From contig CM067354.1 in the NCBI GenBank assembly GCA_034190875.2, forward strand, positions 41,352,982-41,416,981: 64,000 bases of DNA, given 5' to 3'. This DNA is from Urechis unicinctus (lineage: Eukaryota > Annelida > Polychaeta > Xenopneusta > Urechidae). Positions 12,122 to 22,215 of this stretch are shown here, piece after piece. The notes below the pieces were generated by a model. The model had not been told where the DNA came from. It worked only from the letters and a program-made list of their open reading frames with translations, and searched no databases. The stretch's first letter is position 1, and every line of letters begins with the position of its first letter. The position numbers and the translations under genes are program-made.

Positions 12122-12663
12122 GTCGAGGTTCCACTGTACCGCGTTCAACCGTGAATTACCTGTAGGAATTTAACTCCAATCGCCGCCCGGATTTTGTTGA
12201 GCATAATTATACAACTAGATTTGACGACGAAAACGTGGGCACATTGGTATGGAGTTCAGGACCCATTTAGCGGGACCATTCAAGTTGATCTGGACTCAGT
12301 TTATCTATTGTGGGGGTTGTACATACTATGTGCCTTAAAGTCGCGCGGATAACGTTCAAAACAAAACGCCACCTCAGCAAGTAACAAGTTTGCTTAATCG
12401 GCAGTTTCCTGACAACTGCCTCAATATTTAACATCGACCAGAACCTTGTATAAGTTCAGTCTGCTGGGTTGAGTAAGGGGAAGCCGCTTAACAAACCCTA
12501 TACTTACTGGCTACCTCTCTGCTGACGTTTAGATAAGTTTGACGGGAACATACTTGAGAAGTAATATTGGTATTCCAGGGTGGGTATTGATTGCAAAGTT
12601 AATCCAAGCAAACCACTCCAAACTAATGATTCCCTCCCATTACAGCCATCATGGTCGTGGTTA

Positions 12664-12683
12664 AACCCGCGTCCACGCGGGTT
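12664..12683. repeat. Perfect hairpin AACCCGCGT / ACGCGGGTT
   Basis: A 9-bp perfect stem with a two-base centre (CC), GC-rich and CpG-rich, inside the long intron. It could be a transcription-factor dyad or the end of an old mobile element; there is no further support. Confidence 0.8.
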
Positions 12684-13499
12684 ATCATGTACAACCAGGT
12701 GACTCGTGGTTTTACTGTTTTTATCGCCAGACCAGGTGGCGTTTTCTTGCCGATTTGAAAGGTCTCCTTTTGCATTGGGACGCCTATGTTACGCGAAGCA
12801 CAGAAATTAACTTAACAATCATCAGCAAGTAAACACAAGGATCCGCGGGATGTTTTGCTGCTTGGTGCAAACAGCGGTATCTTCAGCAGAAACGTGATGT
12901 GTGACATCAGATCCGAGCAGAAAACAGGGCGATGATGACAACAAAAAGTCTCACTAGAGACGCTGTACAGAAGTAGCGGACAGACAGACACACCCAGGAC
13001 TCTATGACCCATGTAGCTTAACCCATCTCGGGACATACCCCACTTTGGCAGGCAATTATCTCCAGTGACTACTGATAAAGACATTCCAAGATGAAGGACG
13101 AACGAAAATGCATGCGACAGATATGCTAGGTCCTGCAGAGGTCAAATTAAAGAGAATATCAACGCAGAGACCGCCCTTTAAGGGCTCCGTCACAAGACAC
13201 ACGGACGTCCGACACAGGCACCCGAATTAATTTATTCAACGAGACAGTGATGATAATAATGATAATAACATTTTGAAGGAGGAAGACAAGTGCGTTGAGG
13301 CATAATGGAGGTTTATCCCTAATACTTGTAACGTGTGTTAATTGCGTAAACATTTTAGCTTCCAATGAAATAAATTTTGATTGATAAAATGATTTTTCAT
13401 TGATCAATTGATTCATTAAAACAGATGATATCTTTAATGGTGATGTTTTGAGCGCGTCTTTCCGTATTGATGAAAAGAGACTATGACAGCATGACTTAC

Positions 13500-13631
13500 C
13501 TTCACCGAGGTGACGAGGAGGAGCGTGAGAAGGCTCAGACTGATACATCTCCTGCAAACACACAGAGGGCAGGTTGATGAGGCTGATCGACAGGAGATGC
13601 TACTACACCCAGTGGATGATGCCGCGCACAT
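13500..13631 (-). CDS. ADAMTS-like protein, probable first coding exon (signal peptide)
   Basis: The minus strand reads CRRCISLSLLTLLLVTSVK immediately before a consensus donor (GTGAAG/GTAAGT). Two basic residues followed by about twelve hydrophobic residues form a good signal-peptide core, as expected for a secreted TSP1 protein. The exon ends in phase 0, which joins correctly to the TSP1 exon starting at 9897. The first in-frame ATG is at 13631-13629, giving 44 codons with a long, cysteine-rich leader. Alternatively, a pyrimidine-rich acceptor (CCCTCTGTGTGTTTGCAG) inside this segment could receive an upstream exon with another start codon, giving a more typical short signal peptide. Joining to exon 2 is inference from phase, strand and function. 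Confidence 0.5.
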
Positions 13632-14368
13632 GATACACGCTTCCGTTATCCAGAACACGTCGACACTCAAGCGATGAACGTAAGACTGATGTTAATGTTG
13701 GTGGTCCATCTCGGAAATGTGTCGTTGCCAGTGAGATGGGGGAGGGGGGGGGGGGGTGGCAGCAGGTATCCCGCCACGAATGAAATGGAATGCAAAGATG
13801 GCCGGCGGGACCAGGGAAGACTGTATTGACCCAGGTGATCCATTCGGGAACTTTATTCAAACGAGAAAAATGTGCAGGGCAGTTTCCATATTCGCCGAGT
13901 CAGCGATACCTCTTGCGTAAGAGGAAGAAAACGGAGAGAAGCAATAACAAAGCACTTAACGATCTTAGCCGCATGCGAGTGTCAAAGTTGACGTGGCCAA
14001 TATATGAGACAAGCGCCGCTTGATGTTAAATGCATACCAACTTACAGGGCTTAATTCCCGCTCAAGTGGTGGGCTGGAGGACTATAGAGCACTTTGAGGC
14101 AGGGGCGAATATACACGAGTTAAAAACGTTCTTCCTGCAATGTGGTCCACGAGGTTTTAATGACATTGTTTGTTAGGTAGTGGGGCCAATGGGCGCTAAT
14201 ATTGTGATTAAAGCTAGGTGCAAAGGTAATTGAGTCTACTTGACATAATGAAATGACTCGACCATCAAAAGAGCCAGTTGGGTGAGCGCAGAAAGCCACA
14301 CCATGCCGCCACATACCGGCCTCGGGGCGCGCGCACCTGGTTAAGAAGCTGATTCTGTCGTAACCAGG
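13632..14368. other. Upstream region of the ADAMTS-like gene
   Basis: Probable 5' untranslated or promoter region of the minus-strand gene. It contains a G-rich run at about 13742-13756. No TATA box is evident at a fixed distance. Open frames on both strands look uncharacteristic of coding sequence. Confidence 0.35.
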
Positions 14369-14465
14369 GTCACGTGGCCCGATGAGGTCATCATAACCGC
14401 TGTCCTATGGCCCGAGGAGGTCATCGTAATTGCCGTCACGTGGCCAGAGGTCATCGCAAACGGGG
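14369..14465. repeat. 33-bp repeat with E-boxes between divergent genes
   Basis: Three units of about 33 bp start at 14369, 14402 and 14435. Each reads like GTCACGTGGCCCGAGGAGGTCATC. The first and third contain CACGTG (14371-14376 and 14437-14442), the canonical USF/MYC-type E-box; in the middle unit it is mutated to CCTATG. The array lies between the head-to-head ADAMTS-like and P450 genes, so a regulatory role is possible but only inferred. Confidence 0.7.
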
Positions 14466-16094
14466 TTCGCGCTTAAGTTTTTCCCCACTCTCCGTCGAGA
14501 TAGCCCCCCCCCCCCACCCCCATTCTCCGGAGCAGAGGATGCTTCTCGTACCGTACTAAAGTATCTTCTGCTCTAGGAGAATACTAGCCCCCGTAAAGTT
14601 CCACTAGCCACTGACCATTTTGACTAGCCCAGGTATATAATCACCCAAATGGAAATCCATAAAAATTAAACCCCCCTTAAAAAGTCCCCTCTAGACTGTA
14701 TTGTAAAACAGCACTGATAATATGGCAATAACTTCCCTGTAACATCCTTTACATCAGTGGCTCTATCAACAGTCATCAGCCAACATGTTCTTATTATCCC
14801 AAAGTTCACCAGTCTGAGGACACCATTCATGGTGACACCTGTGTGTGTTTTGCTGAATGTGACAACTCACTGACTTGATCAACCCAAGGAGTAATGAGGG
14901 TATAATGAGGGCAATGAGGGTAATGAGGGTACTCCATGATTGAACTAACTTAATGCAACATTGACGCATGTTGTTTCAGGACAATGTGATTTCAACTATC
15001 TTGTTTCCTGACCAAGTCACACTTATCTACCAGCCTCTATATTATTGTTTAGTTATTTAAGAGTCATATATATATATTTCCGATTAGACATGAAAATCTG
15101 TCTGTCTTGTGTTGACTGACCAGGTCGCGATGAGCTCCTACAGCAGCTGCTATTGGGTTCAGTAGTATATAACAATACCCGGGTAAAACCTTCGCTATTT
15201 TTTATTTGTTATAGGATGGCGTGTTTAGAGAGTTTATTCAGATCGCGCTGATCAGTCACATGTCCATGGAATTGTGATGGTCTCCCACAAGCCGCCTTCG
15301 TTTCATGTGATGCAACAACAAATGAACAATATCAACATTTGCAATTTCGACCAAAGCAAGAGAGCTGCTATGTATTTATTGTCAGTGAAATATACCAAGT
15401 TCAGTGGCCCGCTGGACGGCTAATCTTATGAATTGCACTCGTCCAGGACACTGGCTGGTCGGTCGGATGGTCACCTCGGACGACTGGGTGACCGTTATGA
15501 ACGAACTCGGGTAGCTGATCCCATTCTTGTTGGTGTGTCGCAGGCATTATATTGTCGCAGTGATATCATGGCACCCGGCAGCACACACCCACATGGGTCA
15601 ACTCACGAACAAGACATGATTGTGCCGGGTCGAAATCTAGGTCTAACTTAACGACCCCTATCCCCTTCTGACAATAACAACAATCCTATCATGGCATAAA
15701 AAAAAATTTAAGCAATCACTTAATCAGTAAAATACTATTACGCAATTGTATAATCAGTTATTCTTATTAATAAATTTTTGGTTGCCAGAAAATGATAATG
15801 GCCTAACTGAGCCTACTAAATACAACACTAGACCTTACTTAATTAAAACGAAGTCTACTTTATTACAAGAACCAGGATATAATTGAGGGAGGGTCGGGTG
15901 GGGAGCAGTTTATGCGGCAACAAGAAGTAGAATGGTCCACATGGGCTGCTGAGGCAGGTTTTATAACGATGACCAGAAGTTGGTCGTACCAAACTGGAGA
16001 TCAACCGCAGAGTACCGGGATGGGCAGTCGCCGATGCAATGAGGGACCGGCCTATCGGAAGCAATCAAAATCAAGTTTGGGTCATTGACTGTCC
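14466..16094. other. Intergenic region upstream of the P450
   Basis: No gene is supported. It contains a C-rich run (14504-14519), a TA-rich patch near 15065-15080, and AT-rich sequence. The open frame at 15433-15651 has no domain resemblance. Confidence 0.45.
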
Positions 16095-16099
16095 ATTGG
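16095..16099. promoter_or_regulatory. Possible inverted CCAAT box of the P450 gene
   Basis: ATTGG lies 137-141 bp upstream of the P450 start codon, in the usual distance range. No TATA box is seen between it and the ATG. Weak evidence because the motif is short. Confidence 0.2.
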
Positions 16100-16235
16100 T
16101 TCAAAAGAGTTTAATGGGGGCAATAGCTCGGTTCTACCCGCATCCCGCATCTCATTACTTTGATTTAACCCACGCTGACCACTAGTCTACTACTGTCAGT
16201 ACGTGAGCAAGCACCTCCGTCACAACATTGTCACC

Positions 16236-17726
16236 ATGGTAGGTGCGCTCGTCATCGTTCTTATCACTGCAGTTCTCCTCCTCTACGCGGCACGCCCCGA
16301 TAGATTGCGGCATATCCCGGGACCAGCTCGATGGCCGTTCGTGGGCAATGCGTGGCAAATCCGCACACCCCGCCAGTTCTTACTGTTCGGAGAATGGGCA
16401 AAAATCTACGGGGATATTTTCAGTTTGTCCCTCTTTGGGAGTCCAGTGGTTGTATTGAATTCCTTCGAGAGTATCTACGCAGCTTTGGTAACGAAGGGAC
16501 ATGAGTTCGCGGGTCGACCGCACTCTTTTCGCATCAGCTACCTAAAGAATAACTCCGCTATTGGTTTCATCGACCCGAGTCCTAAGAGGCAGAAACTGCG
16601 CAAGATCGCCAGCTCGAGCATAAAGGCTTACGGTCCGGGTATGAGTCGAATTGAGAGGCTGTCCCAGGAAATCACAGAAGACTTCCTACATGAGTTTGCT
16701 AAAGGCGAGGATAAAGCTATAGATACCAAGCCGATTATTTACAACGCAGTGTCCAAGATGATGTGTCTGATCCTGGTGGGTGAAAAGTTTGACGACACGA
16801 GTGATGTGTACACCTCTATACGACAGGTGTTGGACCGCACCAACACTCTATTGTCTCCCACCCCCGAGAACCAGAGGATTGACAGCTTCCCTTTTATCAG
16901 GTACTTCGGAAATAAGACATTTCAAAAAATGAAAGAGGTGAAAGACATTCAGAATGTAATGTTCCCCGAATTGAAGCGGATCAGCCTGACAGCACACAGT
17001 GACGAGCAGGGGGTTGTACCGGTCGGCCGGGCTCTCTACAAAGCCCACGCCGAAAATGACGTCACTTCCGGTTTACAAATCAGAGAGGATGACGTCCAGC
17101 CCACAATGCTCGAGTTACTGATGGCGGGCATCACAACAACAACAAACACCTTCTATTCCCTCATCAATATCCTCGTGCATAATCCTCACATCCAAGATAA
17201 AATTTACCAAGAAATCGATAACCATCTGGGTCAAAGGGTCGTGTGCTTATCTGATAAAGAAAAACTGCCCTACACATGGGCTACCGTCTACGAGTGTCTC
17301 AGATATGCGTCGAACGTGGCCAATGACATCCCGCACAAAGCCATGCAGGACACGGATCTATGTGGCGTCCTGATTCCCAAAGACACACAGGTCTTCCTCA
17401 ACCTCTTCGCTGTTCACCACGACAAGGACTTCTGGGGAGACCCGGATGCGTTCCGCCCAGAGCGCTTCATCCAAGAGGATGGCTCGTTCGTAGGACCCCT
17501 CGACCCGAAGAGGAGACACGTGCTGGCTTTTGGAGCAGGTCCGAGAGTGTGCATAGGAGAAGGGCTGGCGAAAGCCCGCCTTTTCATCTGGCTAGCCTCT
17601 GTCATGCAGCATTATTTTGTGAAAGCCGACCCAGATTCACCCATGGTATCCACAGATCCGCGCACATACGAGCCCGGCATCGTACTACTGACCCCGCCAT
17701 ACAAGGTGCTCTTTGTGCCAAGATAG
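16236..17726 (+). CDS. Cytochrome P450, CYP2 clan (CYP17-like), intronless
   Basis: Microsomal haem-thiolate monooxygenase of 496 residues, a normal length, which would use NADPH-P450 reductase at the ER. I place the start at ATG 16236 because it is the first ATG after an in-frame stop (16176) and has a strong context (CACCATGG); an open 33-nt extension upstream begins only with GTG. Features: N-terminal membrane anchor (residues 2-19), PGP hinge (28-30), I-helix AGITTTT (297-303), K-helix ECLR (353-356), PERF (408-411), and haem loop FGAGPRVCIG with cysteine 439. IPHKA and the C-terminal half resemble CYP17 most, but substrate cannot be inferred. Two oddities: the I-helix acid before the conserved threonine is Thr300, and the C-helix tryptophan of WxxxR is Arg118. 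The whole gene is one exon, so it is a retrocopy or has lost its introns. AATAAA follows 145 bp after the stop. Confidence 0.95.
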   Translation: MVGALVIVLITAVLLLYAARPDRLRHIPGPARWPFVGNAWQIRTPRQFLLFGEWAKIYGDIFSLSLFGSPVVVLNSFESIYAALVTKGHEFAGRPHSFRISYLKNNSAIGFIDPSPKRQKLRKIASSSIKAYGPGMSRIERLSQEITEDFLHEFAKGEDKAIDTKPIIYNAVSKMMCLILVGEKFDDTSDVYTSIRQVLDRTNTLLSPTPENQRIDSFPFIRYFGNKTFQKMKEVKDIQNVMFPELKRISLTAHSDEQGVVPVGRALYKAHAENDVTSGLQIREDDVQPTMLELLMAGITTTTNTFYSLINILVHNPHIQDKIYQEIDNHLGQRVVCLSDKEKLPYTWATVYECLRYASNVANDIPHKAMQDTDLCGVLIPKDTQVFLNLFAVHHDKDFWGDPDAFRPERFIQEDGSFVGPLDPKRRHVLAFGAGPRVCIGEGLAKARLFIWLASVMQHYFVKADPDSPMVSTDPRTYEPGIVLLTPPYKVLFVPR

Positions 17727-17870
17727 ATTCCGCAAATTAGCGCGAGTATACACATTTAAACTGGGTGAGTGCGGCTACGACTAAATGCAGGAAGTATCGT
17801 TACCAGCACAGATATACTACAAATTACGACCCAGATCTTTGTGTCGTTATTCATGAGGGTTTGAATATTA

Positions 17871-17876
17871 AATAAA
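17871..17876 (+). terminator. Polyadenylation signal of the P450 gene
   Basis: AATAAA, 145 bp after the TAG stop, followed by a short A run. This is a plausible 3' end for the transcript; there is no long genomic A tract that would prove retroposition. Confidence 0.6.
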
Positions 17877-18366
17877 AAAACAACCTATATATTCAGCTGA
17901 GCTCTACATATTCTTTATCGTATTTGGCAACAGGACTTGCTCCCTCATTGATTGCCTGCTTCTTGATGAAACCACAATATGTCCGTGAATGATTCAATAC
18001 ATTCAAACCATGAAGAAAGAACTAAGGAATTGTTGACGTGGTAATATCGCACGTCTCCTGTTCCCGTATTCGACACGATAACGTCTTACCGCCGCTTGAT
18101 ATCTTAAATGCCTCTCATTTGATATTTTCACTGTTTTTAATATCCGACTTGTTCACCCATGCACCTCGTGCTCCGACATATGGGAAAAATAGAGGGACCA
18201 TATTTCACATTGCTAATTAATCATTTTGTACCAACCTAGATACGGCGAGAAATCCGCTTGACGGAGACCGAAGCTCTCCCTTGGCGATACATTTCATAAA
18301 AATTCTTTGCAATAATGCTTTGAAAAATTATTGACAGCTCGATTCCGACCTATTTTGGAAGCGTGT
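17877..18366. other. Intergenic, AT-rich
   Basis: No feature recognised between the P450 3' end and the CRE repeat array. The open frame at 18038-18220 has no domain resemblance. Confidence 0.5.
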
Positions 18367-18620
18367 TCTGTGTGTGGGGAGCACCCCACGCAAATCCGCA
18401 CCAGCACTAGCTGTTTTGTGTGTGACGTCAGGGGAACACCCCACGCTTATCCTCACCAGCACAAGTTGCTCTGTATGTGACGTCAGGGGAACACCCCACG
18501 CCAATCCTCACCAGCACAAGCTGCTCTGTGTGACGTCAGGGGAACACCCCACGCCAATCCTCACCAGCACAAGCTGGTTTGTATGTGACGTCAGGGGAAC
18601 ACCCCTTGCCAAGCCTCATT
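18367..18620. repeat. 53-55-bp minisatellite with one CRE per unit
   Basis: About 4.5 units reading CAGCACAAGCTGCTCTGTGT, TGACGTCAGGGGAACACCCC and ACGCCAATCCTCAC in order. The perfect CRE palindrome TGACGTCA occurs at 18423-18430, 18478-18485, 18531-18538 and 18586-18593. The GGGG/CCCC arms next to it form a small inverted repeat (GGGGAACACCCC) in every unit. It lies 0.5 kb downstream of the P450 polyadenylation signal. Confidence 0.95.
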
Positions 18621-20452
18621 TTAGTTTTGCTTGTTACTGCATTATTATACTGCGTGCATGAATTAGCGTTCTGTGGTATTGTATTTTCACTTTAGTTTGC
18701 TTTCATGTTGCTCCACGTAAAGAGAGGTCAGTCAGTAATAGCGTTGTGAATGGAATTGAATTGACGAGGTGCTATTAGCCGGGTTGCCAGCACCCTCTCA
18801 AAGGGTTAGTTGAACGACTTGCAAGTTAAATGGGCTGACTTCACGAAGGTAGGGTATAAATACGTTTACCTACCAACAAAAGTATTGCAAAGGTATGAAT
18901 TATGACAGGACCCACAAAGCCATTTCCTGTTTCTAGTGATGTAACTTGCCGTGTCAGACATTGAGCGCACCCAGTTGGTTACACAAATGGCCCAGTATTG
19001 GCCACAACAACTTCCCCAAACGGCTCAACCATCTCGACGAATGGTCAAACTGAGGCAAGCCATGGATAGCAACCATAGAGGGATGCTCCACGTGTATTAC
19101 TGCCCAGATGATACCGCCATATAAACCCAATCACAATATAAAACATATAAAAAAGCTTATCAATCATTTGAAATGAGTCTATTCATGTCACACGAATCTG
19201 CAATATCCCTCGTTCCAATTAGGACCGACCATCACAGAATTTGATTTATAAATTTAATGAAACTGTCCAACTTTATGAATACTCGAGCTGAGGGCAATAA
19301 CAGACGATGCACCCATTGCCATTTATCGACAGGTATCACTAATCAACGAGCATTAAACATCACACACCTGTCCTCATTCGCCTAACTGCAACCGCAAGTC
19401 AACAATCATCGTGCTTTACAGAATGTATCACCATAGATTCAACATTAATCATCATTCACTTTGTATTGATCATCCAAAATGGAGTATGAATTAACCACCT
19501 GAACCCACACGTGTATTCCTCACCTCTGCCTCACGAGGGCCCCCCGTGACAGGAGCACAATCCCACCTGGCCGAGACTCCATCTTCTCACTCTAGATAAC
19601 ACCTGCCTCTTACATACCACGACACACCTGCCAGAGCAACCAAACTACGCTCTTTTTTGCCTTTTGATCAAGCCTCACTCGAACAGGTGGCCGCAGGGTT
19701 ATTGCAAGCAGCTACAGTCTTATCACACGTCCCCAGGTAGACCCCAAACCAACCAGGCACCTTGCCTTAATTACTTCTTGAAATAAGTGGACCTTTTGGA
19801 TCGTGAACTGTGTCTTTTCAAAGCAATGATTTCCGTTGCATTGATTGATATACAGTGGATCGGGCGAGAGCACAGGTGAGTAGGTTACCTGGTATGCGGC
19901 GGGCGGAATGTCGTGTGACTACGGCATACCGGCATGTATGCATGTCAGAAGCAGTCAAAACTGCGCCTCTCAACTTGATTACCACTTTGGATAGAGGTCG
20001 TAATGTATAGTCTTACCCTGCACGTTATTTGTTTACTCGGAAAGTGAAATTGTTTTCACATTGACTGCGGTAGTATTTAAAAATCACTTTGTTTTCTGAA
20101 TATGTGGTTGCGCAATAGGTTGCGAGGCAAATGTTTTGGTTGAATAACACACGTTTAGAACAGGATGCCAGCAATAAAATGAACTGTAGAGTAATGTAAA
20201 CTATTGGATCGTAATTCTGACAGATTGTGATGATGACTACTCGTTTTATTAGAGATAGATGACAGTGATAGTGACGACAACACTCATCATGAACTCGATG
20301 CACACGACCCGTCTTAATCGCCTCGTAAGCTGGTCATGTATCACAACTGTTATTGCTGTCTCACGCGCGACAACAAAATAGTCCTCCCTCTGGAAGAAGA
20401 TGAGAGGCACCTGTGAGTGTCCTCTGCACGTACCAACGTACTAGTGTATCGC
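18621..20452. other. Intergenic, nothing firm
   Basis: No gene is supported. A plus-strand open frame of about 60 codons runs from 18947 to the stop near 19125 with a plausible acceptor in front, and a consensus donor (CACAG/GTGAGT) lies near 19876, but there is no domain resemblance and the two are not linked. The rest is AT-rich. Confidence 0.35.
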
Positions 20453-21385
20453 CAGTGACACAACATTCACCCACACGTCCCGTCACACAGCATTCAGACA
20501 CCACACTCATCCACACGTCCCGCCACTCAGCATCCAGACACAACACTCACCCATATCTCCCGTCACACAGCATTCAGACTCCACACTCACCCATATATCC
20601 CGTCACATAGCATTCAGACACCACACTCACCCATACCTCCCGTCACGCAGCATTCAGACACCACACTCACCCACACGTCCCGTCACGCAGCATTCAGACA
20701 CCACACTCACCCACACGTCCCGTAACGCAGCATTCAGACACCACACTCACCCACACGTCTCGCCACACAGCATTCAGACACCACACTCACCCACACGTCC
20801 CGTCACACAGCATTCATGCACCACACTCACCCACACGTCTCGCCACACAGCATTCAGACACCACACTCACCCACACATCAAGTCACGCAGCATTCATACA
20901 CCACACTCACCCACACGTCCCGTCACACAGCATTCAGACACCACACTCACCCACACGTCCCGCCACACAGCATTCAGACACCACACTCACCCACACGTCC
21001 CGTCAACACAGCATTCATACACCACACTCACCCACACGTCCCGTCACAAAGCATTCAGACACCACACTCACCCACACGTCCCGTCACACAGCATTCAGAC
21101 ACCACACTCACCCACACGTCCCGTCAACACAGCATTCCTACACCACACTCACCCACACGTCCCGTCACACAGCATTCAGACACCACACTCACCTACACGT
21201 CAAGTCACGCAGCATTCAGACACCACACTCACCCACACGTCCCGTTACACAGCTTTCAGGCACCACACTCACCCACACGTCCCGTCACACAGCTTTCAGA
21301 CACCACACTCACCCACACGTCCCGTCACACAGCATTCAGACACCACACTCACCCACACGTCCCGTCACACAGCATTCACAACCGA
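20453..21385. repeat. 40-bp minisatellite, about 23 copies
   Basis: Units of 40 bp reading CCACACGTCCCGTCACACAG then CATTCAGACACCACACTCAC. Period 40 is clear in the most regular part, with a few one-base insertions. On the minus strand each unit contains GGGACGTGTGG. The lack of stops makes a 203-residue frame, which is a repeat artefact because the period is not a multiple of three and all three registers appear. Confidence 0.97.
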
Positions 21386-22116
21386 CCGGAACCGTATCCT
21401 ACAACTCACCCAGTTCTAACACGGTGATGGTAAAAATAGAAGCCATGTAAGTAACAGTGAGCATGCTACAAGCAGACAATAGAAAATAGGCACGCGTCTT
21501 TGTTTCAGGCCAGCATGGTGTATCGGGTGATGTCTGCGTGTTGGGTGTCGCTGAGACATATGGGTCGGTATACGAATCATGGGGCGGGTGATTCCGTTCG
21601 TCGATCATATGTCATTTGAGGTGTTTTCACCGCCCGACGTTCGGAACTCTCGGTCCCGTACCCATTAACGCCCGTGCATGTTCTCTTCTCACGAGAATGC
21701 TGACTGGCCATTCCAGCCCCATGAAGATATTCACGACCCGATCGCCCCGCTTGCCTTGTCACGTAGACGGCCTGTAGCAAGCCAGCGTCCGCTGATGTCT
21801 TTCGGTGTTAACAAGTTGCAACCATTTCGACAACCTTGTCACCAATATTTCGTCACTGTCAGGTGAGGGTATCGGACCGGCTGATTATTTTTGACCGTTC
21901 CTCTTAAAATCAATGCACAATGACGAGTACAGCAATATAGACCGCCCGTATCATGTTAGCTGTTGATATATTCGGCATCGACGGCTTGCTATATCAGTAG
22001 CACTCTCACGATGGCTTAGTCCAATCAATTGGACGCAACAATATCATCATCCGCCTCTCACCCAGTCGGAACTCATCACCTATATATATAGCACCTGTAA
22101 CCAGGTAACCAAAGTC
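21386..22116. other. GC-rich unique sequence with exon-like pieces
   Basis: Two plus-strand segments look exon-like: one after TTTGTTTCAG near 21508, and one from about 21694 after TGTTCTCTTCTCACGAG to a donor (CTGTCAG/GTGAGG) near 21862. The first is equally open on the minus strand. No domain is recognisable and the two do not clearly join, so I do not call a gene. Confidence 0.25.
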
Positions 22117-22215
22117 GCTCGGACCTCCAGGTCATGTCTCCAGACTACGCTCGGACCTCCAGGTCATGTCTCCAGACTACGCTCGGACACCCATGTCATG
22201 TCTCCATGCAGACTA
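22117..22215. repeat. 32-bp tandem repeat, three copies
   Basis: Units begin GCTCGGACCTCCAGGTCATG at 22117, 22149 and 22181; the last is altered. Confidence 0.95.

Larger units (their letters stand above)
9898..13499 (-). other. Long first intron of the ADAMTS-like gene
   Basis: About 3.6 kb from the GTAAGT donor at 13499 to the CAG acceptor at 9900-9898. It includes a 17-bp tandem repeat (12056-12121), a perfect 9-bp hairpin (12664-12683), CRE-like sites near 11155 and 11749, and a very pyrimidine-rich acceptor-like run on the minus strand ending near 11218 that is not followed by a convincing exon. The minus-strand open frame at 12.8-13.1 kb is unassigned. Confidence 0.5.

Noticed and set aside
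16203-16235. P450 start at GTG 16203
   Set aside because: Eukaryotic initiation at GTG is rare, and the ATG at 16236 is the first in-frame ATG with a near-ideal context and directly precedes the membrane anchor.
20453-21385. Regularly spaced repeats that could suggest a CRISPR array
   Set aside because: Units are head-to-tail without unique spacers, there are no cas genes, and the sequence context is animal nuclear DNA.
20816-21427. Histidine/proline/threonine-rich frame of 203 residues
   Set aside because: 40-bp minisatellite with a period not divisible by three; the peptide changes register every unit.
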